From: Pasteurellaceae bacterium
GTDB taxonomy: Bacteria; Pseudomonadota; Gammaproteobacteria; Enterobacterales; Pasteurellaceae
Direction: 5' to 3'
Assembly: GCA_030528525.1 (NCBI GenBank)
Contig: JAUMYT010000003.1
Coordinates: 1-64,000 of the forward strand
Length of the DNA stretch: 64,000 nucleotides
Below, in pieces: positions 9,335 to 19,562 of the stretch (position 1 is the stretch's first letter; the number at the start of each line of letters is the position of its first letter). Under the pieces are notes generated by a model. That model saw nothing but the letters and a program-made list of their open reading frames with translations. It was not told the origin of the DNA and searched no databases. The position numbers and the translations under genes were made by a program.

Positions 9335-10684
9335 CTATTGCCCTGACACTTTCAGTTTATCCAGCAAAATCGATCCTGTTTGAATGTTGGAACGGTGTTC
9401 TACATCATCGGTGACTGCCACCATATTTTTAAACATATCTTGGAGCTGTCCTGCGATAGTGATTTCCGCCACAGGGTAGGCAATTTCGCCGTTTTCCACC
9501 CAAAAACCTGCTGCCCCACGGGAATATTCGCCCGTCACGCCATTGATGGCACTGCCGAGCATTTCAGTCACCAACAAACCTGTGCCCATCTCTTTCAGCA
9601 AGGCAGATAAGCCCCCCGTGCGGTTGGGTTTAACCAGCCAGTTGTGAATACCGCCGGCGTGTCCTGTGGTTTGCAAGCCCATTTTTCTGGCACTGTAACT
9701 GGTGAGCAAGTAGGTTTGAAGCACACCGTTTGTGATGATTTCTCGGCTTTGGGTGATGACACCTTCGCTATCGAAAGGCGATGACGCAAGCTGTCGCAAT
9801 AAATGCGGACGTTCACTGATCTGAAACCAGTCGGGCAGAATTTGCTCGCCCAATTTATCTAGCAAGAAACTCGATTTGCGATATAACGCTCCACCACTGA
9901 TCGCCCCCGCCAAATGCCCGACAAGCCCTGTGGCGACATCATTGTAGAAAATCACAGGCACTTCGCAGGTCGGCAATTGACGTGGATTTAAACGCTCAAC
10001 CGCCTTGATTGCTGCCTGTTCGCCCACCCATTGTGGCGTAGCAAGTTGGTCAAATTGGCGAGAAATGGTGTATTCGTAATCCCGTTCCAGCTCATCTTCA
10101 TAAGCCGAAATTACGCTACACGAAAGCGAATAACGGCTAGAGAGATAGCTTTGCAACATACCGTGTGTGTTTCCGTAAACCCGAATACCGCTGTGCGAGT
10201 TGAAGGTCGCCCCTTCGCTGTTCACAATCCGATCATCGGCGTTTAGTGCATAATGTTCTGCTTCAATCGCTAATTCGACTGCCTGATCGACATCGATCTC
10301 TGCGTGATGATATAAATCCAAATCAGGGGCATCAAATGCCATAAATTCTTTGTCTGCCAAGCCTGTGCAATCATCTTCAGAGGTATATTTTGCAATCGCC
10401 AAGGCGGATTCCACCGCTTGTTGAATGGATTTAGGTTGCAAATCGGACGTGGACGCATTGCCTTTGCGTTTGCCCAAATAGACCGAAATGCCGAGTGATC
10501 CATCGTTGTTAAATTCGATATTTTCCACCTGTTCCAAACGGCTTGAAACGGACAGCCCCGCCACTTTGGTTACCCCCACTTCGGCAGTTGCTCCTGCTTT
10601 GCTGGCAAGATCTAATGCCGTTTGCACCGCATCACGTAAAATCTGTTCTTGTTGTTGTAATTCGGTTTTGCTGATTAAGCTCAT
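9335..10684 (-). CDS. pmbA: TldD/PmbA-family metalloprotease subunit PmbA (TldE)
   Basis: 449 residues, E. coli length. With TldD it forms a cytosolic peptidase that matures microcin B17 and degrades CcdA; TldD carries the zinc site, so PmbA lacking HExxH is expected. The [20 protein letters not shown] start, the central [16 protein letters not shown] block and the C-terminal NWLVKPN and [16 protein letters not shown] segments are characteristic. Its Shine-Dalgarno (GGGGGGA) is supplied by a half copy of the variant uptake signal (10687-10699). Divergent from darP, the common gammaproteobacterial arrangement. Confidence 0.93.
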   Translation of the reverse strand: MSLISKTELQQQEQILRDAVQTALDLASKAGATAEVGVTKVAGLSVSSRLEQVENIEFNNDGSLGISVYLGKRKGNASTSDLQPKSIQQAVESALAIAKYTSEDDCTGLADKEFMAFDAPDLDLYHHAEIDVDQAVELAIEAEHYALNADDRIVNSEGATFNSHSGIRVYGNTHGMLQSYLSSRYSLSCSVISAYEDELERDYEYTISRQFDQLATPQWVGEQAAIKAVERLNPRQLPTCEVPVIFYNDVATGLVGHLAGAISGGALYRKSSFLLDKLGEQILPDWFQISERPHLLRQLASSPFDSEGVITQSREIITNGVLQTYLLTSYSARKMGLQTTGHAGGIHNWLVKPNRTGGLSALLKEMGTGLLVTEMLGSAINGVTGEYSRGAAGFWVENGEIAYPVAEITIAGQLQDMFKNMVAVTDDVEHRSNIQTGSILLDKLKVSGQ

Positions 10685-10686
10685 AA

Positions 10687-10699
10687 AGTCCCCCCTTGT
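10687..10699 (-). repeat. Half copy of the variant uptake signal, doubling as the pmbA ribosome binding site
   Basis: Minus strand reads ACAAGGGGGGACT directly before the pmbA ATG. Only the core half is recognisable. Confidence 0.5.
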
Positions 10700-10784
10700 A
10701 TGGGAATAGTCGTGGAATGTGCTGATGAAATCATTGACCCAAGGTGCTTTTCCACATAGAATGCCAAGCGAAAAATCATAACAG

Positions 10785-10813
10785 AAAAGCCTATCCCTTG
10801 CGATAGGCTTTTT
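10785..10813. terminator. Orphan bidirectional hairpin between divergent pmbA and darP
   Basis: AAAAGCCTATC (10785-10795) pairs with GATAGGCTTTT (10802-10812), loop CCTTGC, T-run on both strands. It lies 20 bp upstream of darP with no gene ending here, so it may be a leader attenuator or the end of an unseen small RNA. Confidence 0.7.
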
Positions 10814-10832
10814 AGCTCACAAGAAGGCAAAA

Positions 10833-11366
10833 ATGGCACGAAAAAAGCGACATAATGAAATTGACTGGACGGACGATGAAGAAGAGATCATCTGGGTCAG
10901 CAAAAGTGAAATCAAACGCGATGCGGAACACCTGAAAAAATTAGGCGAAAGTTTAATCAACTTAACCCCAAGCAATTTAGCCAAAATTCCCCTTGACGAT
11001 AATTTGCGTGATGCAATTGAATTGGCTCAACGTTTACGCCTAGAAGCCCGCCGCCGCCAAATTCAGTATGTGGGGAAATTATTGCGGAATCTCGATCCTG
11101 AACCGATTCAAGAAGCCTTAGACAAAGTGGAAAATCGCCACAATCAGCAGTTAGCCCTGTTACAAAAATTGGAACAAACTCGAGATCAACTGATTGAGCA
11201 AGGCGATGCGGCAGTCAATTCGTTGGTCGATGAATATCCGAATTTAGACCGCCAACATTTACGCAACTTAGTACGTATGGCACAAAAAGAGAAAGCGGCG
11301 AACAAACCGCCTAAAAATTACCGTGAAATTTTTCAATATTTAAAATCAATGATTGTGGAACAATAA
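10833..11366 (+). CDS. darP: Ribosome-associated protein DarP (YjgA family, DUF615)
   Basis: 177 residues. Associates with 50S precursors and aids 23S peptidyl-transferase centre maturation in E. coli. The opening [25 protein letters not shown], the middle [14 protein letters not shown] and the C-terminal [13 protein letters not shown] are family signatures. Highly charged, no membrane segment. The ATG follows AAGAAGGC. Sits divergent from pmbA and 16 bp ahead of a SirB-family gene on the same strand, so probably one transcript. Confidence 0.93.
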   Translation: MARKKRHNEIDWTDDEEEIIWVSKSEIKRDAEHLKKLGESLINLTPSNLAKIPLDDNLRDAIELAQRLRLEARRRQIQYVGKLLRNLDPEPIQEALDKVENRHNQQLALLQKLEQTRDQLIEQGDAAVNSLVDEYPNLDRQHLRNLVRMAQKEKAANKPPKNYREIFQYLKSMIVEQ

Positions 11367-11382
11367 ACAAACTTTGGAGTGA

Positions 11383-11736
11383 ATGATGATTAAAACATTA
11401 TTTTTGGCTCATTTGAGCTTAGCGTATATCAGCTTGGCGTTATTACTGATTCGTGGCGTATTATCGGCAAAAATGGTCGATTGGCGACAATATAAAATTC
11501 TGAAAATTGCCCCACACGCAGTAGACACTTTCCTACTGATTTCGGGTATTGCCCTATTTGTGACTATCGGCTTTGATTGGACAGAAAATTGGATTTTAGC
11601 CAAACTACTATTTTTGGTGCTTTACATTATTTTCGCCGCCAAAGCCTTCAAAAAAAGCCAACCCTTTTCGCTTAAACATTTTATTTTAGCCGTGATGAGT
11701 TTTATGTTAGTGATGTTTATAGCAGTACTTCATTAA
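11383..11736 (+). CDS. SirB-family (PF04247-like) small membrane protein
   Basis: 117 residues with four hydrophobic stretches: about 5-24, 44-62, 71-88 and 97-116. KTLFLAHLSLAYISLALLLIRG and KIAPHAVDTFLLISGI resemble the SirB family of inner-membrane proteins, whose biochemical role is not settled. GGAGTGAATGATG allows ATG 11383 or 11386; the second has better spacing. It follows darP closely and ends at a strong terminator shared with tsf. Confidence 0.75.
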   Translation: MMIKTLFLAHLSLAYISLALLLIRGVLSAKMVDWRQYKILKIAPHAVDTFLLISGIALFVTIGFDWTENWILAKLLFLVLYIIFAAKAFKKSQPFSLKHFILAVMSFMLVMFIAVLH

Positions 11737-11756
11737 ACCTAGCTATTCATTGATAC

Positions 11757-11785
11757 AAAAAAACCGAGCAATGCTCGGTTTTTTT
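11757..11785. terminator. Bidirectional terminator between the SirB-family gene and tsf
   Basis: AAAACCGAGCA pairs with TGCTCGGTTTT, with A- and T-runs on the two sides; it serves both convergent units. Confidence 0.92.
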
Positions 11786-11803
11786 AATCCATTCTGCGAA
11801 GAA

Positions 11804-12655
11804 TTACGCGTTACCGCCAGTGATTTTCGCCACTTCTGCAGCAAAATCTTCTTCCACTTTCTCGATACCTTCACCCACTTCTAAGCGAATGAAACCAGAA
11901 ACTGAAGAACCCACAGATTTTAAGTAGCTACCGACTGATTGTGATGGATCCATTACGAATGGCTGACCTGTTAATGACACTTCGCCAGTGAATTTCGCCA
12001 TACGACCTTCAACCATTTTCTCTGCGATCTCTTTTGGTTTGCCAGAGTTCATTGCGATTTCGATTTGGATTTCACGCTCTTTCGCAACCACTTCTGCAGA
12101 CACGTCTTCTGGGTTGACGAACTCAGGTTTAGAGGCTGCAACGTGCATTGCGACTTTCTTCAATTCTTCTTCAGAACCTGCACCCGCAACTAATACACCG
12201 ATTTTCGCACCGTGTAAATATTGTGCAATCACTTCGCCTTCTAAGTATTGAACACGGCGAATGTTCATATTTTCACCGATTTTCGCCACTAATGCCGCAC
12301 GTTTTTCTTCAAATTGTGCTTGTAATGCTTCGATAGTAGTGCCTTTGTTCGCCGCTGCGAAATCTGCCACTTCGTTTGCTAAACCAACGAAACCTGCGTC
12401 TTTTGCCACGAAGTCAGTTTCACAGTTCATTTCCACTAATACGCCAAAGCCTGCACCAACGCGAGCTAAGATCACACCTTCCGCTGCGATACGACCTGCT
12501 TTCTTAGCTGCTTTTGCTTGACCCGATTTACGCATATTGTCGATGGCTAATTCGATATCGCCATTTGCTTCTACTAACGCTTTTTTACATTCCATCATAC
12601 CAGCGCCAGTACGCTCACGAAGCTCTTTTACGAGTGCTGCTGTAATTTCAGCCAT
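11804..12655 (-). CDS. tsf: Elongation factor Ts
   Basis: 283 residues, E. coli length. Exchanges GDP for GTP on EF-Tu. The N-terminal UBA-like domain [17 protein letters not shown] and the EF-Tu-contacting core with [12 protein letters not shown] are both present. ATG 12655 is preceded by AAGAGGAATT. Second gene after rpsB, across 102 bp holding a hairpin that may tune the S2:Ts ratio. Confidence 0.97.
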   Translation of the reverse strand: MAEITAALVKELRERTGAGMMECKKALVEANGDIELAIDNMRKSGQAKAAKKAGRIAAEGVILARVGAGFGVLVEMNCETDFVAKDAGFVGLANEVADFAAANKGTTIEALQAQFEEKRAALVAKIGENMNIRRVQYLEGEVIAQYLHGAKIGVLVAGAGSEEELKKVAMHVAASKPEFVNPEDVSAEVVAKEREIQIEIAMNSGKPKEIAEKMVEGRMAKFTGEVSLTGQPFVMDPSQSVGSYLKSVGSSVSGFIRLEVGEGIEKVEEDFAAEVAKITGGNA

Positions 12656-12686
12656 TTTAAATTCCTCTTATGTGTAGATATAAAGA

Positions 12687-12714
12687 AAGCAGGGGAAATT
12701 GCTCGCCCCTGCTT
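12687..12714 (-). terminator. rpsB-tsf intergenic hairpin (attenuator type)
   Basis: AAGCAGGGG (12687-12695) pairs with CCCCTGCTT (12706-12714). No long T-run follows on the minus strand, so partial readthrough into tsf is expected. Confidence 0.65.
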
Positions 12715-12757
12715 CACAAATTTGAATGTGTGTTAAGGGCTTGTAGCCTTAAAACGA

Positions 12758-13471
12758 TTATTCAGCCGCAACTTCAGCCACTTCAACTTCTTGACCACGA
12801 CCTTCTTTAACCGCTGCAACTGCTGCATCTAAGTAAAGTTGGATCGCACGAGCTGCGTCGTCGTTACCTGGGATAACGTAGTTTACGCCATCTGGGCTTG
12901 CGTTAGTATCAACGATAGCAAATACAGGAATACCTAAGTTGTTTGCTTCTTTGATTGCGATGTGTTCGTAGTCTGCACCGATAACAAAAATCGCATCAGG
13001 AAGACCCGCCATATCTTTAATACCGCCTAAGCTTAATTCTAATTTTTCAAGCTCACGAGTACGCATTAACGCTTCTTTCTTCGTGATTTTATCGAAAGTA
13101 CCGTCTTGCGTTTGAGCTTCTAAATCTTTTAAGCGTTTGATTGATTGACGAACGGTTTTCCAGTTAGTCAACATACCACCTAACCAGCGGTGATTTACGT
13201 AGAATTGTTGGCTCTCTACTGCTGCTGCTTTTACTGCGTCAGACGCTGCACGTTTGGTACCTACGAAAAGAATTTTACCGTTGTTGCTTGCAATGCGAGT
13301 TAATTCTGCTAACGCATCGTTGAATAATGGTAAGGTTTTTTCTAAGTTGATGATGTGAACACCGTTACGTGCACCGAAAATGAATGGTTTCATTTTTGGG
13401 TTCCAGTAACGAGTTTGGTGACCGAAATGAACGCCTGCCTGAAGCATATCGCGCATAGATACTTGTGCCAT
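12758..13471 (-). CDS. rpsB: 30S ribosomal protein S2
   Basis: 237 residues from ATG 13471 ([20 protein letters not shown]), preceded by AGGAAATTTTAT; a 30-codon upstream extension lacks family similarity and lies in the leader. Assembled late on the 30S head near S1. The [20 protein letters not shown] and [16 protein letters not shown] blocks are diagnostic. The acidic C-terminal tail ([12 protein letters not shown]) is normal. Leads the rpsB-tsf operon; the roughly 200-nt leader may hold the S2 autoregulatory element known in gammaproteobacteria. Confidence 0.97.
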   Translation of the reverse strand: MAQVSMRDMLQAGVHFGHQTRYWNPKMKPFIFGARNGVHIINLEKTLPLFNDALAELTRIASNNGKILFVGTKRAASDAVKAAAVESQQFYVNHRWLGGMLTNWKTVRQSIKRLKDLEAQTQDGTFDKITKKEALMRTRELEKLELSLGGIKDMAGLPDAIFVIGADYEHIAIKEANNLGIPVFAIVDTNASPDGVNYVIPGNDDAARAIQLYLDAAVAAVKEGRGQEVEVAEVAAE

Positions 13472-13627
13472 ATAAAATTTCCTTTTGTTAACTCCGCCTT
13501 TGGCAAGACGGAAGGGTTTTGCCTCCACATACCCTGAATAATCGACCGTCAAAATTGGCATTTCAACAGCACCCCGATTTTCAGTTGATGATATGTGTGT
13601 GATTTTGGGTTAATAAAAAATAAATTG

Positions 13628-13675
13628 CCGTTTTTTGCTCACGAATTTTTCACGAACAAAAAACGGGCGGATTCT
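13628..13675 (-). promoter_or_regulatory. Probable rpsB promoter and leader hairpin
   Basis: Minus strand has TAGAAT (13670-13675) followed by a GC-rich CCGCCCG discriminator typical of growth-rate-controlled promoters. The same TAGAATCCGC string precedes rplY. Just downstream, CCGTTTTTTG (13628-13637) and CAAAAAACGG (13657-13666) form a leader hairpin. No good -35 is visible. Confidence 0.5.
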
Positions 13676-13712
13676 ACAGAAAAAACAGGTGAAATGCTAG
13701 TCATTTTTTACT

Positions 13713-13747
13713 ACAAGGGGGTGAGAAAATGCAAGATTTTGCAAAAT
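13713..13747 (+). repeat. Variant uptake-signal-like repeat
   Basis: ACAAGGGGGTGAGAAAAT, spacer GCAAG, tail ATTTTGCAAAAT. Lies between the glmU stop and the rpsB leader. The most consensus-like copy. Confidence 0.8.
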
Positions 13748-13757
13748 CACATTCGTT

Positions 13758-15122
13758 CTATTTCGTTTTCACCGGGCGTTGCCAATTTTGGATATGGCGT
13801 TGTGGCACACGTGTGATCACTAATTCGTTTTCTGCCACCTCTTTGGTGATCGTCGATCCGGCTCCAACGGTTGAACCGCTGGCAATCTTCACTGGGGCAA
13901 CGAGTTGGCAATCTGAACCGACAAACACATTATCGCCAATCACGGTTTTGTGTTTGTTCGCACCGTCATAATTACAGGTAATCACGCCAGCCCCGATATT
14001 ACATTCTTTGCCCACTTCCGCATCCCCGACATAAGATAAATGATTCACCTTAGAACCTTGTGCAATCTGGGCATTTTTCAATTCCACAAAGTTACCCACG
14101 TGGGTTTGCTCGCCTAATTGCGTCCCTGGGCGAACACGGGCGAAAGGCCCTACGAACGAGGCGGCACCCACCACGGCATCTTCAAGCACAGAATACGGTT
14201 TGATTTCGACATCATCGCCAATCACACAATTTTTGATGATCGCCCCTGCCCCAATTCGTACGCGGTTGCCTAACTTCACTTCGCCTTCAAGCACCACATT
14301 CACATCAATTTGCACATCTTTGCCGTGTGAAACCGTGCCACGCAGATCAAAACGGTTTGGATCGATAATCGTCACGCCTGCCAGCAACAATTTTTCGGCT
14401 TGCTTGCGTTGGAAATAACGTTCTAACGCTGCCAGTTGCAAACGGTTATTTGCCCCTTCGACTTCCATTAAATCCGTCGCCTGAATCGCTTGCACCTTGA
14501 AGCCATCACGGTTTGCCATCGCAATCACATCGGTAATGTAATATTCGCCTTGAGCGTTGTTATTATCTAATTGGGCTAACCATTTTTTGAAACTCGCTCC
14601 GTTGGCGACCATAACACCTGTGTTGATCTCTTGGATCTTCAGCTGTTCTGGATTCGCATCTTTTTGCTCCACAATGCCAACCACCGAGCCATTTTCACGC
14701 AGAATACGTCCATAACCTGTTGGATTCTCTAACACTACGGTCAGCAAACCGATGCCATTGTCAGGCTTCGCCGCAATCAATTTTTCCAAGGTTTCTTTGG
14801 TAATCAATGGCGCATCGCCGTAAAGCATCAAAATATTCTCATCATCGGCAAAAAATGGGGCGGCTTGTTGCATTGCGTGCCCCGTACCGAGCTGTTCGGC
14901 TTGCAACACCCAATTCACTGGTTCTTCCGCTAAACGTTGTTGTAACAACTCGCCACCGTGGCCGTAAATCAGATGAATATTGTCCGCATTCAGCTGTTTT
15001 GCGGTGTCAATCACGTGTTTGACCATCGGCTTGCCTGCAATCGGGTGCAACACTTTCGGCAAATCCGAATACATTCGCGTGCCTTTGCCCGCCGCTAAAA
15101 TCACTACACTTAATTTGCTCAT
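13758..15122 (-). CDS. glmU: Bifunctional GlmU: GlcNAc-1-P uridylyltransferase / GlcN-1-P acetyltransferase
   Basis: 454 residues. Makes UDP-GlcNAc for peptidoglycan and lipopolysaccharide. The N-terminal pyrophosphorylase domain has [19 protein letters not shown] (about 10-28) and YGDAPLI. The C-terminal left-handed beta-helix (about 250-454) has hexapeptide repeats and the acetyltransferase-site segments [11 protein letters not shown] and [14 protein letters not shown] 15122 follows GGATTTCC. Monocistronic between the RND operon and rpsB. Confidence 0.97.
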   Translation of the reverse strand: MSKLSVVILAAGKGTRMYSDLPKVLHPIAGKPMVKHVIDTAKQLNADNIHLIYGHGGELLQQRLAEEPVNWVLQAEQLGTGHAMQQAAPFFADDENILMLYGDAPLITKETLEKLIAAKPDNGIGLLTVVLENPTGYGRILRENGSVVGIVEQKDANPEQLKIQEINTGVMVANGASFKKWLAQLDNNNAQGEYYITDVIAMANRDGFKVQAIQATDLMEVEGANNRLQLAALERYFQRKQAEKLLLAGVTIIDPNRFDLRGTVSHGKDVQIDVNVVLEGEVKLGNRVRIGAGAIIKNCVIGDDVEIKPYSVLEDAVVGAASFVGPFARVRPGTQLGEQTHVGNFVELKNAQIAQGSKVNHLSYVGDAEVGKECNIGAGVITCNYDGANKHKTVIGDNVFVGSDCQLVAPVKIASGSTVGAGSTITKEVAENELVITRVPQRHIQNWQRPVKTK

Positions 15123-15186
15123 TGGAAATCCTTTATTTTAGAAAATGCTCAGCTATTTTACCGAAACCCGCACCAAAACGAAAACG

Positions 15187-15244
15187 ACAAGGGGGTGAGA
15201 AACGAGCAAATTTTGCAAAAAATCACGTATTCTCACCCCCTTGT
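15187..15244. terminator. Inverted pair of variant uptake signals forming a terminator-like stem
   Basis: ACAAGGGGGTGAGAA (15187-15201) and its exact reverse complement (15230-15244) flank a shared TTTTGCAAAA centre. The 15-bp stem lies between the pump gene's stop (15258) and glmU's start. Canonical uptake signals often form such terminator pairs in Pasteurellaceae. Confidence 0.85.
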
Positions 15245-15257
15245 AAACCGTTCACGC

Positions 15258-18200
15258 CTAATTTTTGTGTGGCGTTTCGTCAAATTCCATCAGTGGTTTG
15301 TGCTCGCTGGCGAAGAAGGTGTAAATCACAGGCAACACAAAGAGGGTGAAGAGTGTGCCGATGGTTAAACCTGAGGCGATTACAATGCCGATACTAAACC
15401 GCATCACCGCCCCAGCCCCTGTGGCGAACAGTAACGGTACCACGCCTGCCACCATTGCGGCGGTGGTCATCAGAATTGGGCGTAGGCGGATTTTGGCAGC
15501 GTGGAAAATCGCTTCACTGCGGGATTTGCCGTGATGTAATTGTTCCTCTTTTGCCACTTCGCACATCAAAATCCCGTGCTTGGTAATCAAACCGACTAAG
15601 GTAATCAAGCCAACCTGCGAATAGATGTTGAGCGTTGAACCTGGGATTTTCATAAAGCCGAGAATGTTCAACACCAACAAAGCCCCGCTGATTGCCAATG
15701 GCACAGACACCAAGATCACCATTGGATCTCGCCAAGACTCAAATTGGATCGCCAAAACTAAGTAAATCATTACCACCGCTAATGCAAAGGTAATGGCCAA
15801 GGCATTGCCTTCTTGTTTGTATTGGCGGGCTTCGCTCATAAAGTCGTACTGATAACCAGACGGCAGAATCTCTTTGGCTGTCGCTTCTGCCCATTGTACC
15901 GTATCGCCCATTGAGCCTGAAATCACGCCGCTAATGGTTGCCGAGTTGAGCTGATTCATTCGAGCCAAACTCGCAGGACGAGTTTCCAACTCCATCGTGA
16001 CAAAGGCACTTAATGGAATGGATTCGCCGTTGCTGGCGGTGACAAAATAGTTACCGAGATCTTGCGGGTTTAAACGGTTTTTACGCTCCACTTGTGACAC
16101 GATGTTGTATGGACGGCTGTCAATATCCACCCGAGCCAAGGTTGCCCCCGACAAATAACTGCCCAATGTGGCACTGATTTGTTGAGCGGTAACGCCGTAA
16201 GTGCCTAATTTGTCTCGCTCTAAACTGATCTTCATTGATGCTGTATCAAATTTCAGATCTAACTGGCTAAAGAAGAATTTGCCTGATTTTTGTGCTGCCA
16301 CCAGAAATTCTTGAGCAACCTCTGCAAGCTGACGGTAATCGTTCGCCGTGGTGATCACAAAAGAGAACGGCAAACCGCCTTCGCCTGTGGAAATTTCAGG
16401 GAAAGCAAACGCCATTACCGACATTTCAGGCACTTGACTACCGACTTTGCTTACCTCCGCCATTACTTCAGCTTGGGAACGAGTCCGCTCGCTCCAATCC
16501 ACCAACGGAATCAAGGCAAATGCCCCATTCGCAGACGGGAAACCTGGCATAATTTGCGTGGCACTCACTTCAGGAATTTTTTGCGTTTCAAGGGCAAACG
16601 GCGTCATCACTTCTTGCACATAATCCAAGTTCACGTTAGACGGCCCCGTGCCCATTGCCACCACAATGCCACGGTCTTCGGCTGGTGCAAGTTCACTTGG
16701 CAAGAATTTGAGTAGAAACGGCACAGACGCAAAAATCACGAGTGCGAACAGCAACATTGTTTTTCGCATTGACATCACTAACGTCAGCATATTGGCGTAG
16801 CAGTTGGTCATTTTGTCTAAAAAGCCTTCTACACAACGCTCTAGGCGGTTAGGCACTTCATTGCGTTTTAAAATTCGGCTCGACATCATTGGCGAAAGGG
16901 TCAAAGCAGCAATCCCCGAAATAAAAACTGCCCCTGCAAGGGTTAACGCAAACTCTTTGAATAATGTGCCAGTAATCCCGCCCATTAACGCCATTGGCGA
17001 GTAAACGGCCATTAAGGTGACCGTCATTGCAATCACGGGCACGGCAATTTCACGGGTACCGATAATTGCCGCACGGAATGGCGTTTCGCCTTCTTTGATA
17101 TGGCGATCCACGTTTTCCAACACTACGATGGCATCGTCCACCACCAAGCCGATAGCCAAAATCAAACCGAGCAAGGTCAGCAAGTTCAAGCTAAAGCCGA
17201 AACCTTGTAGCACCATAATTACGCCAATCAATGAGATCGGAATGGTGATAATCGGGATAATCATTGCACGCAGTGATCCCAAGAACAGGGTGATCACCAC
17301 CAACACGATCACGGTCGCTTCTAAAATGGTTTTCACCACTTCTTGAATGGAACTGTTAATCGCAATGGTTTTGTCGTACATAATTTCCGACTCAATCGAA
17401 GAAGGCAAATTCGCCTGAATCTGCTCAATGGCAGGATAGAGATTTTTGGCAACGGTCAGGGAGTTGGCGGTACTCGCCGCTTCAATGGCTAACACCACCG
17501 CATCAGAGCCATTCACTAAGGCACGGCTGTTGTCGTTGCTTTTATCTAATTCCACACGGGCAACGTCTTTTAACTTGATTTGCTGACCGCTTGTTGTGGT
17601 TTTCACCACTAAATTTGCCAGTTCGTCCACGTTACGAGTGGTCGATTCGACTTTGTTGGCGTAAACGGTGTAATAGCCGTTGGTATTGCCTGCGGCGGTT
17701 TGCACGTTATTGGCGGATAAGGCAGAAATCACAGCAGGGGCAGAAAGCCCAAGCCCTGCCATTTTGTCAGGATCGAGCCAAACACGTAGCCCGAAGTTTG
17801 CCCCACCGAATAGATTGACTTGCGATACACCGCTCACGGTAAACAACTGTGGTTTAACCACCCGTTCAACATAGTCGGTAATTTGCGGAGCAGAAAGCTC
17901 ATTGGACGTAAAACGCACGAATAAAATCGCATCCATTGCTCCCGATGTAGCAGAAACCGTTGGATCTTCAATCGAAGACGGCAACTGGGAACGCACCGCA
18001 TTCACTTTGGCAGCTACATCGGCTACGGCGATCCCTGGCACGGTATTTAACCGCATTTTGACCGTAATTCGGCTCGTGTTTGGAGCACTTGATGAAGTGA
18101 TGTAGTCAATGTTATCCGCTTGTGCAATGGATTCTTCCAGTTTTGAAGTGACAAAGGCTTGCATTGTTTGAGCATCGGCACCAGGGTAAACAGTCGTCAC

Positions 18201-18338
18201 ATTGACTACCGTATTGACCATTTCAGGGTATTCACGCACTTGCAGTTTAAAAATCGCTTGCAAGCCCATTACCACAATCACAATACTGATACAGATGGCA
18301 AGCACAGGGCGTTTAATAAAAATATCGGTAAATTTCAT
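15258..18338 (-). CDS. acrB: RND multidrug efflux pump, inner-membrane transporter (AcrB/MexB-like)
   Basis: 1026 residues, typical HAE1-family size. Proton-driven trimeric exporter of the tripartite pump. The first helix follows FIKRPVLAICISIVIVVMG. Proton-relay aspartates are in GLVVDDAIVVLENVDRH (about residues 395-412). The second half repeats the layout, with GLITKHGILMCEVA. Transcribed with the adaptor gene (9 bp upstream) and the TetR gene, matching the acrRAB order of H. influenzae. No outer-membrane TolC gene is in the window. The substrate range cannot be read from sequence. Confidence 0.93.
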   Translation of the reverse strand: MKFTDIFIKRPVLAICISIVIVVMGLQAIFKLQVREYPEMVNTVVNVTTVYPGADAQTMQAFVTSKLEESIAQADNIDYITSSSAPNTSRITVKMRLNTVPGIAVADVAAKVNAVRSQLPSSIEDPTVSATSGAMDAILFVRFTSNELSAPQITDYVERVVKPQLFTVSGVSQVNLFGGANFGLRVWLDPDKMAGLGLSAPAVISALSANNVQTAAGNTNGYYTVYANKVESTTRNVDELANLVVKTTTSGQQIKLKDVARVELDKSNDNSRALVNGSDAVVLAIEAASTANSLTVAKNLYPAIEQIQANLPSSIESEIMYDKTIAINSSIQEVVKTILEATVIVLVVITLFLGSLRAMIIPIITIPISLIGVIMVLQGFGFSLNLLTLLGLILAIGLVVDDAIVVLENVDRHIKEGETPFRAAIIGTREIAVPVIAMTVTLMAVYSPMALMGGITGTLFKEFALTLAGAVFISGIAALTLSPMMSSRILKRNEVPNRLERCVEGFLDKMTNCYANMLTLVMSMRKTMLLFALVIFASVPFLLKFLPSELAPAEDRGIVVAMGTGPSNVNLDYVQEVMTPFALETQKIPEVSATQIMPGFPSANGAFALIPLVDWSERTRSQAEVMAEVSKVGSQVPEMSVMAFAFPEISTGEGGLPFSFVITTANDYRQLAEVAQEFLVAAQKSGKFFFSQLDLKFDTASMKISLERDKLGTYGVTAQQISATLGSYLSGATLARVDIDSRPYNIVSQVERKNRLNPQDLGNYFVTASNGESIPLSAFVTMELETRPASLARMNQLNSATISGVISGSMGDTVQWAEATAKEILPSGYQYDFMSEARQYKQEGNALAITFALAVVMIYLVLAIQFESWRDPMVILVSVPLAISGALLVLNILGFMKIPGSTLNIYSQVGLITLVGLITKHGILMCEVAKEEQLHHGKSRSEAIFHAAKIRLRPILMTTAAMVAGVVPLLFATGAGAVMRFSIGIVIASGLTIGTLFTLFVLPVIYTFFASEHKPLMEFDETPHKN

Positions 18339-18347
18339 TGCTACTTC

Positions 18348-19535
18348 CTATAAACGGGTGCTGGTTGCAGGCTGGGTTGTGCCTGCCCCTTGTTTATCCG
18401 ACACTTCGACTAACGCCTTATTGCGTAAACGTTGGAAGCCCCCTGTAACAATGCGATCGCCCACATTCACGCCTGCTTTTAGTTGGGCATAAATGCCTTG
18501 GCGGTCAGCGGTTTTCACTTCCACTTGCTTCACACGGAACATTTTTTCCACGTTTTTGCCTTGTTCGCTCAACTTAGTTTTCTCTTCTTCAGATAACGGC
18601 ACAAGCACATAGGCACTTTCGCCATACATTGTGTAGGTTACGGCAATTTGTGGCACAACGACCTGATTACGTTGGGTCGGCAACAAAATACGTAAACGGG
18701 CAAACATCCCTGAATAGAGCTTCTCTTTGCCTTCGACCGTAGCCTCCAATTCGGCTAAACCGGTGGATTTGTTTACGGCAGGATCAATCGCCGTAATCCG
18801 AGCATCAAAGGTTTGCCCTAACAACGCATCGGCAGTCACCACCACTTTTTGCCCCACCGTTACACGTTCTAGCTCCGTTTGTGGCAGGGTAAAGCTCACT
18901 TTCATTTGGCTGCGATCTTCCACCCGCACAATCTCTGTGCCGACATTGATAAATTGCCCCACATTGATTTTCACGATCCCCGCTTCGCCCTCAAAAGGCG
19001 AGTAGATTTGGCGACGTTTAATGGAGGCTTTAAGGGATTCAATATTCGCCACCACTTGGTTATAAGCGGCTTGAGCGTTATCCAACTCCGCACGAGAGGC
19101 ACTGTTTGATGCCACTAACTTACGAAAACGGTGATAATTCGCTTCCACATTCGGCAGTTGAGCTTCCGCTGCACGCAACGAGGCTTGCTCAACGGTGCTA
19201 TCTAGCTCCACCAATAATTGCCCTTTCTGCACACGGTCGCCCGATTTGACTAAAATGCGAGTGACTGTGCCATTCATTTGCGAACTTAACATCGCCCCTT
19301 GATTTGGGCGAACATAGCCCACGGCTTCCAAGGCTGGTGTCCATTCACTACTTTTCACCTCAGCTACTGTAACTAAAGCGGTGGGTTCTGGCATATTTTT
19401 TGCAAATTCCGCTTTTTTCTCGGCAATGAACAAATTCATTCCAACTGTGCCAGCAAACACCAGCACCACAAGAAATAAAACCAGCCCTACGCCAAATTTT
19501 TTGGCTGAAGAAGACTTTTGTTTATCTGAACTCAT
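18348..19535 (-). CDS. acrA: RND efflux periplasmic adaptor (membrane fusion protein)
   Basis: 395 residues from ATG 19535 (MSSDKQKSSSAKK), preceded at good spacing by GGAGAAA; a start five codons earlier is open but would place the Shine-Dalgarno inside the gene. A single N-terminal membrane anchor (about 16-35) without a lipobox Cys. Then the split biotinyl-lipoyl domain (AMLSSQMNGTVTRILVKSGD ... YSPFEGEAGIVKINVGQF) around an alpha-hairpin. It bridges the pump to an outer-membrane channel. Confidence 0.92.
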   Translation of the reverse strand: MSSDKQKSSSAKKFGVGLVLFLVVLVFAGTVGMNLFIAEKKAEFAKNMPEPTALVTVAEVKSSEWTPALEAVGYVRPNQGAMLSSQMNGTVTRILVKSGDRVQKGQLLVELDSTVEQASLRAAEAQLPNVEANYHRFRKLVASNSASRAELDNAQAAYNQVVANIESLKASIKRRQIYSPFEGEAGIVKINVGQFINVGTEIVRVEDRSQMKVSFTLPQTELERVTVGQKVVVTADALLGQTFDARITAIDPAVNKSTGLAELEATVEGKEKLYSGMFARLRILLPTQRNQVVVPQIAVTYTMYGESAYVLVPLSEEEKTKLSEQGKNVEKMFRVKQVEVKTADRQGIYAQLKAGVNVGDRIVTGGFQRLRNKALVEVSDKQGAGTTQPATSTRL

Positions 19536-19562
19536 ATTTTCTCCAATCATTTTGAGTTAAAT

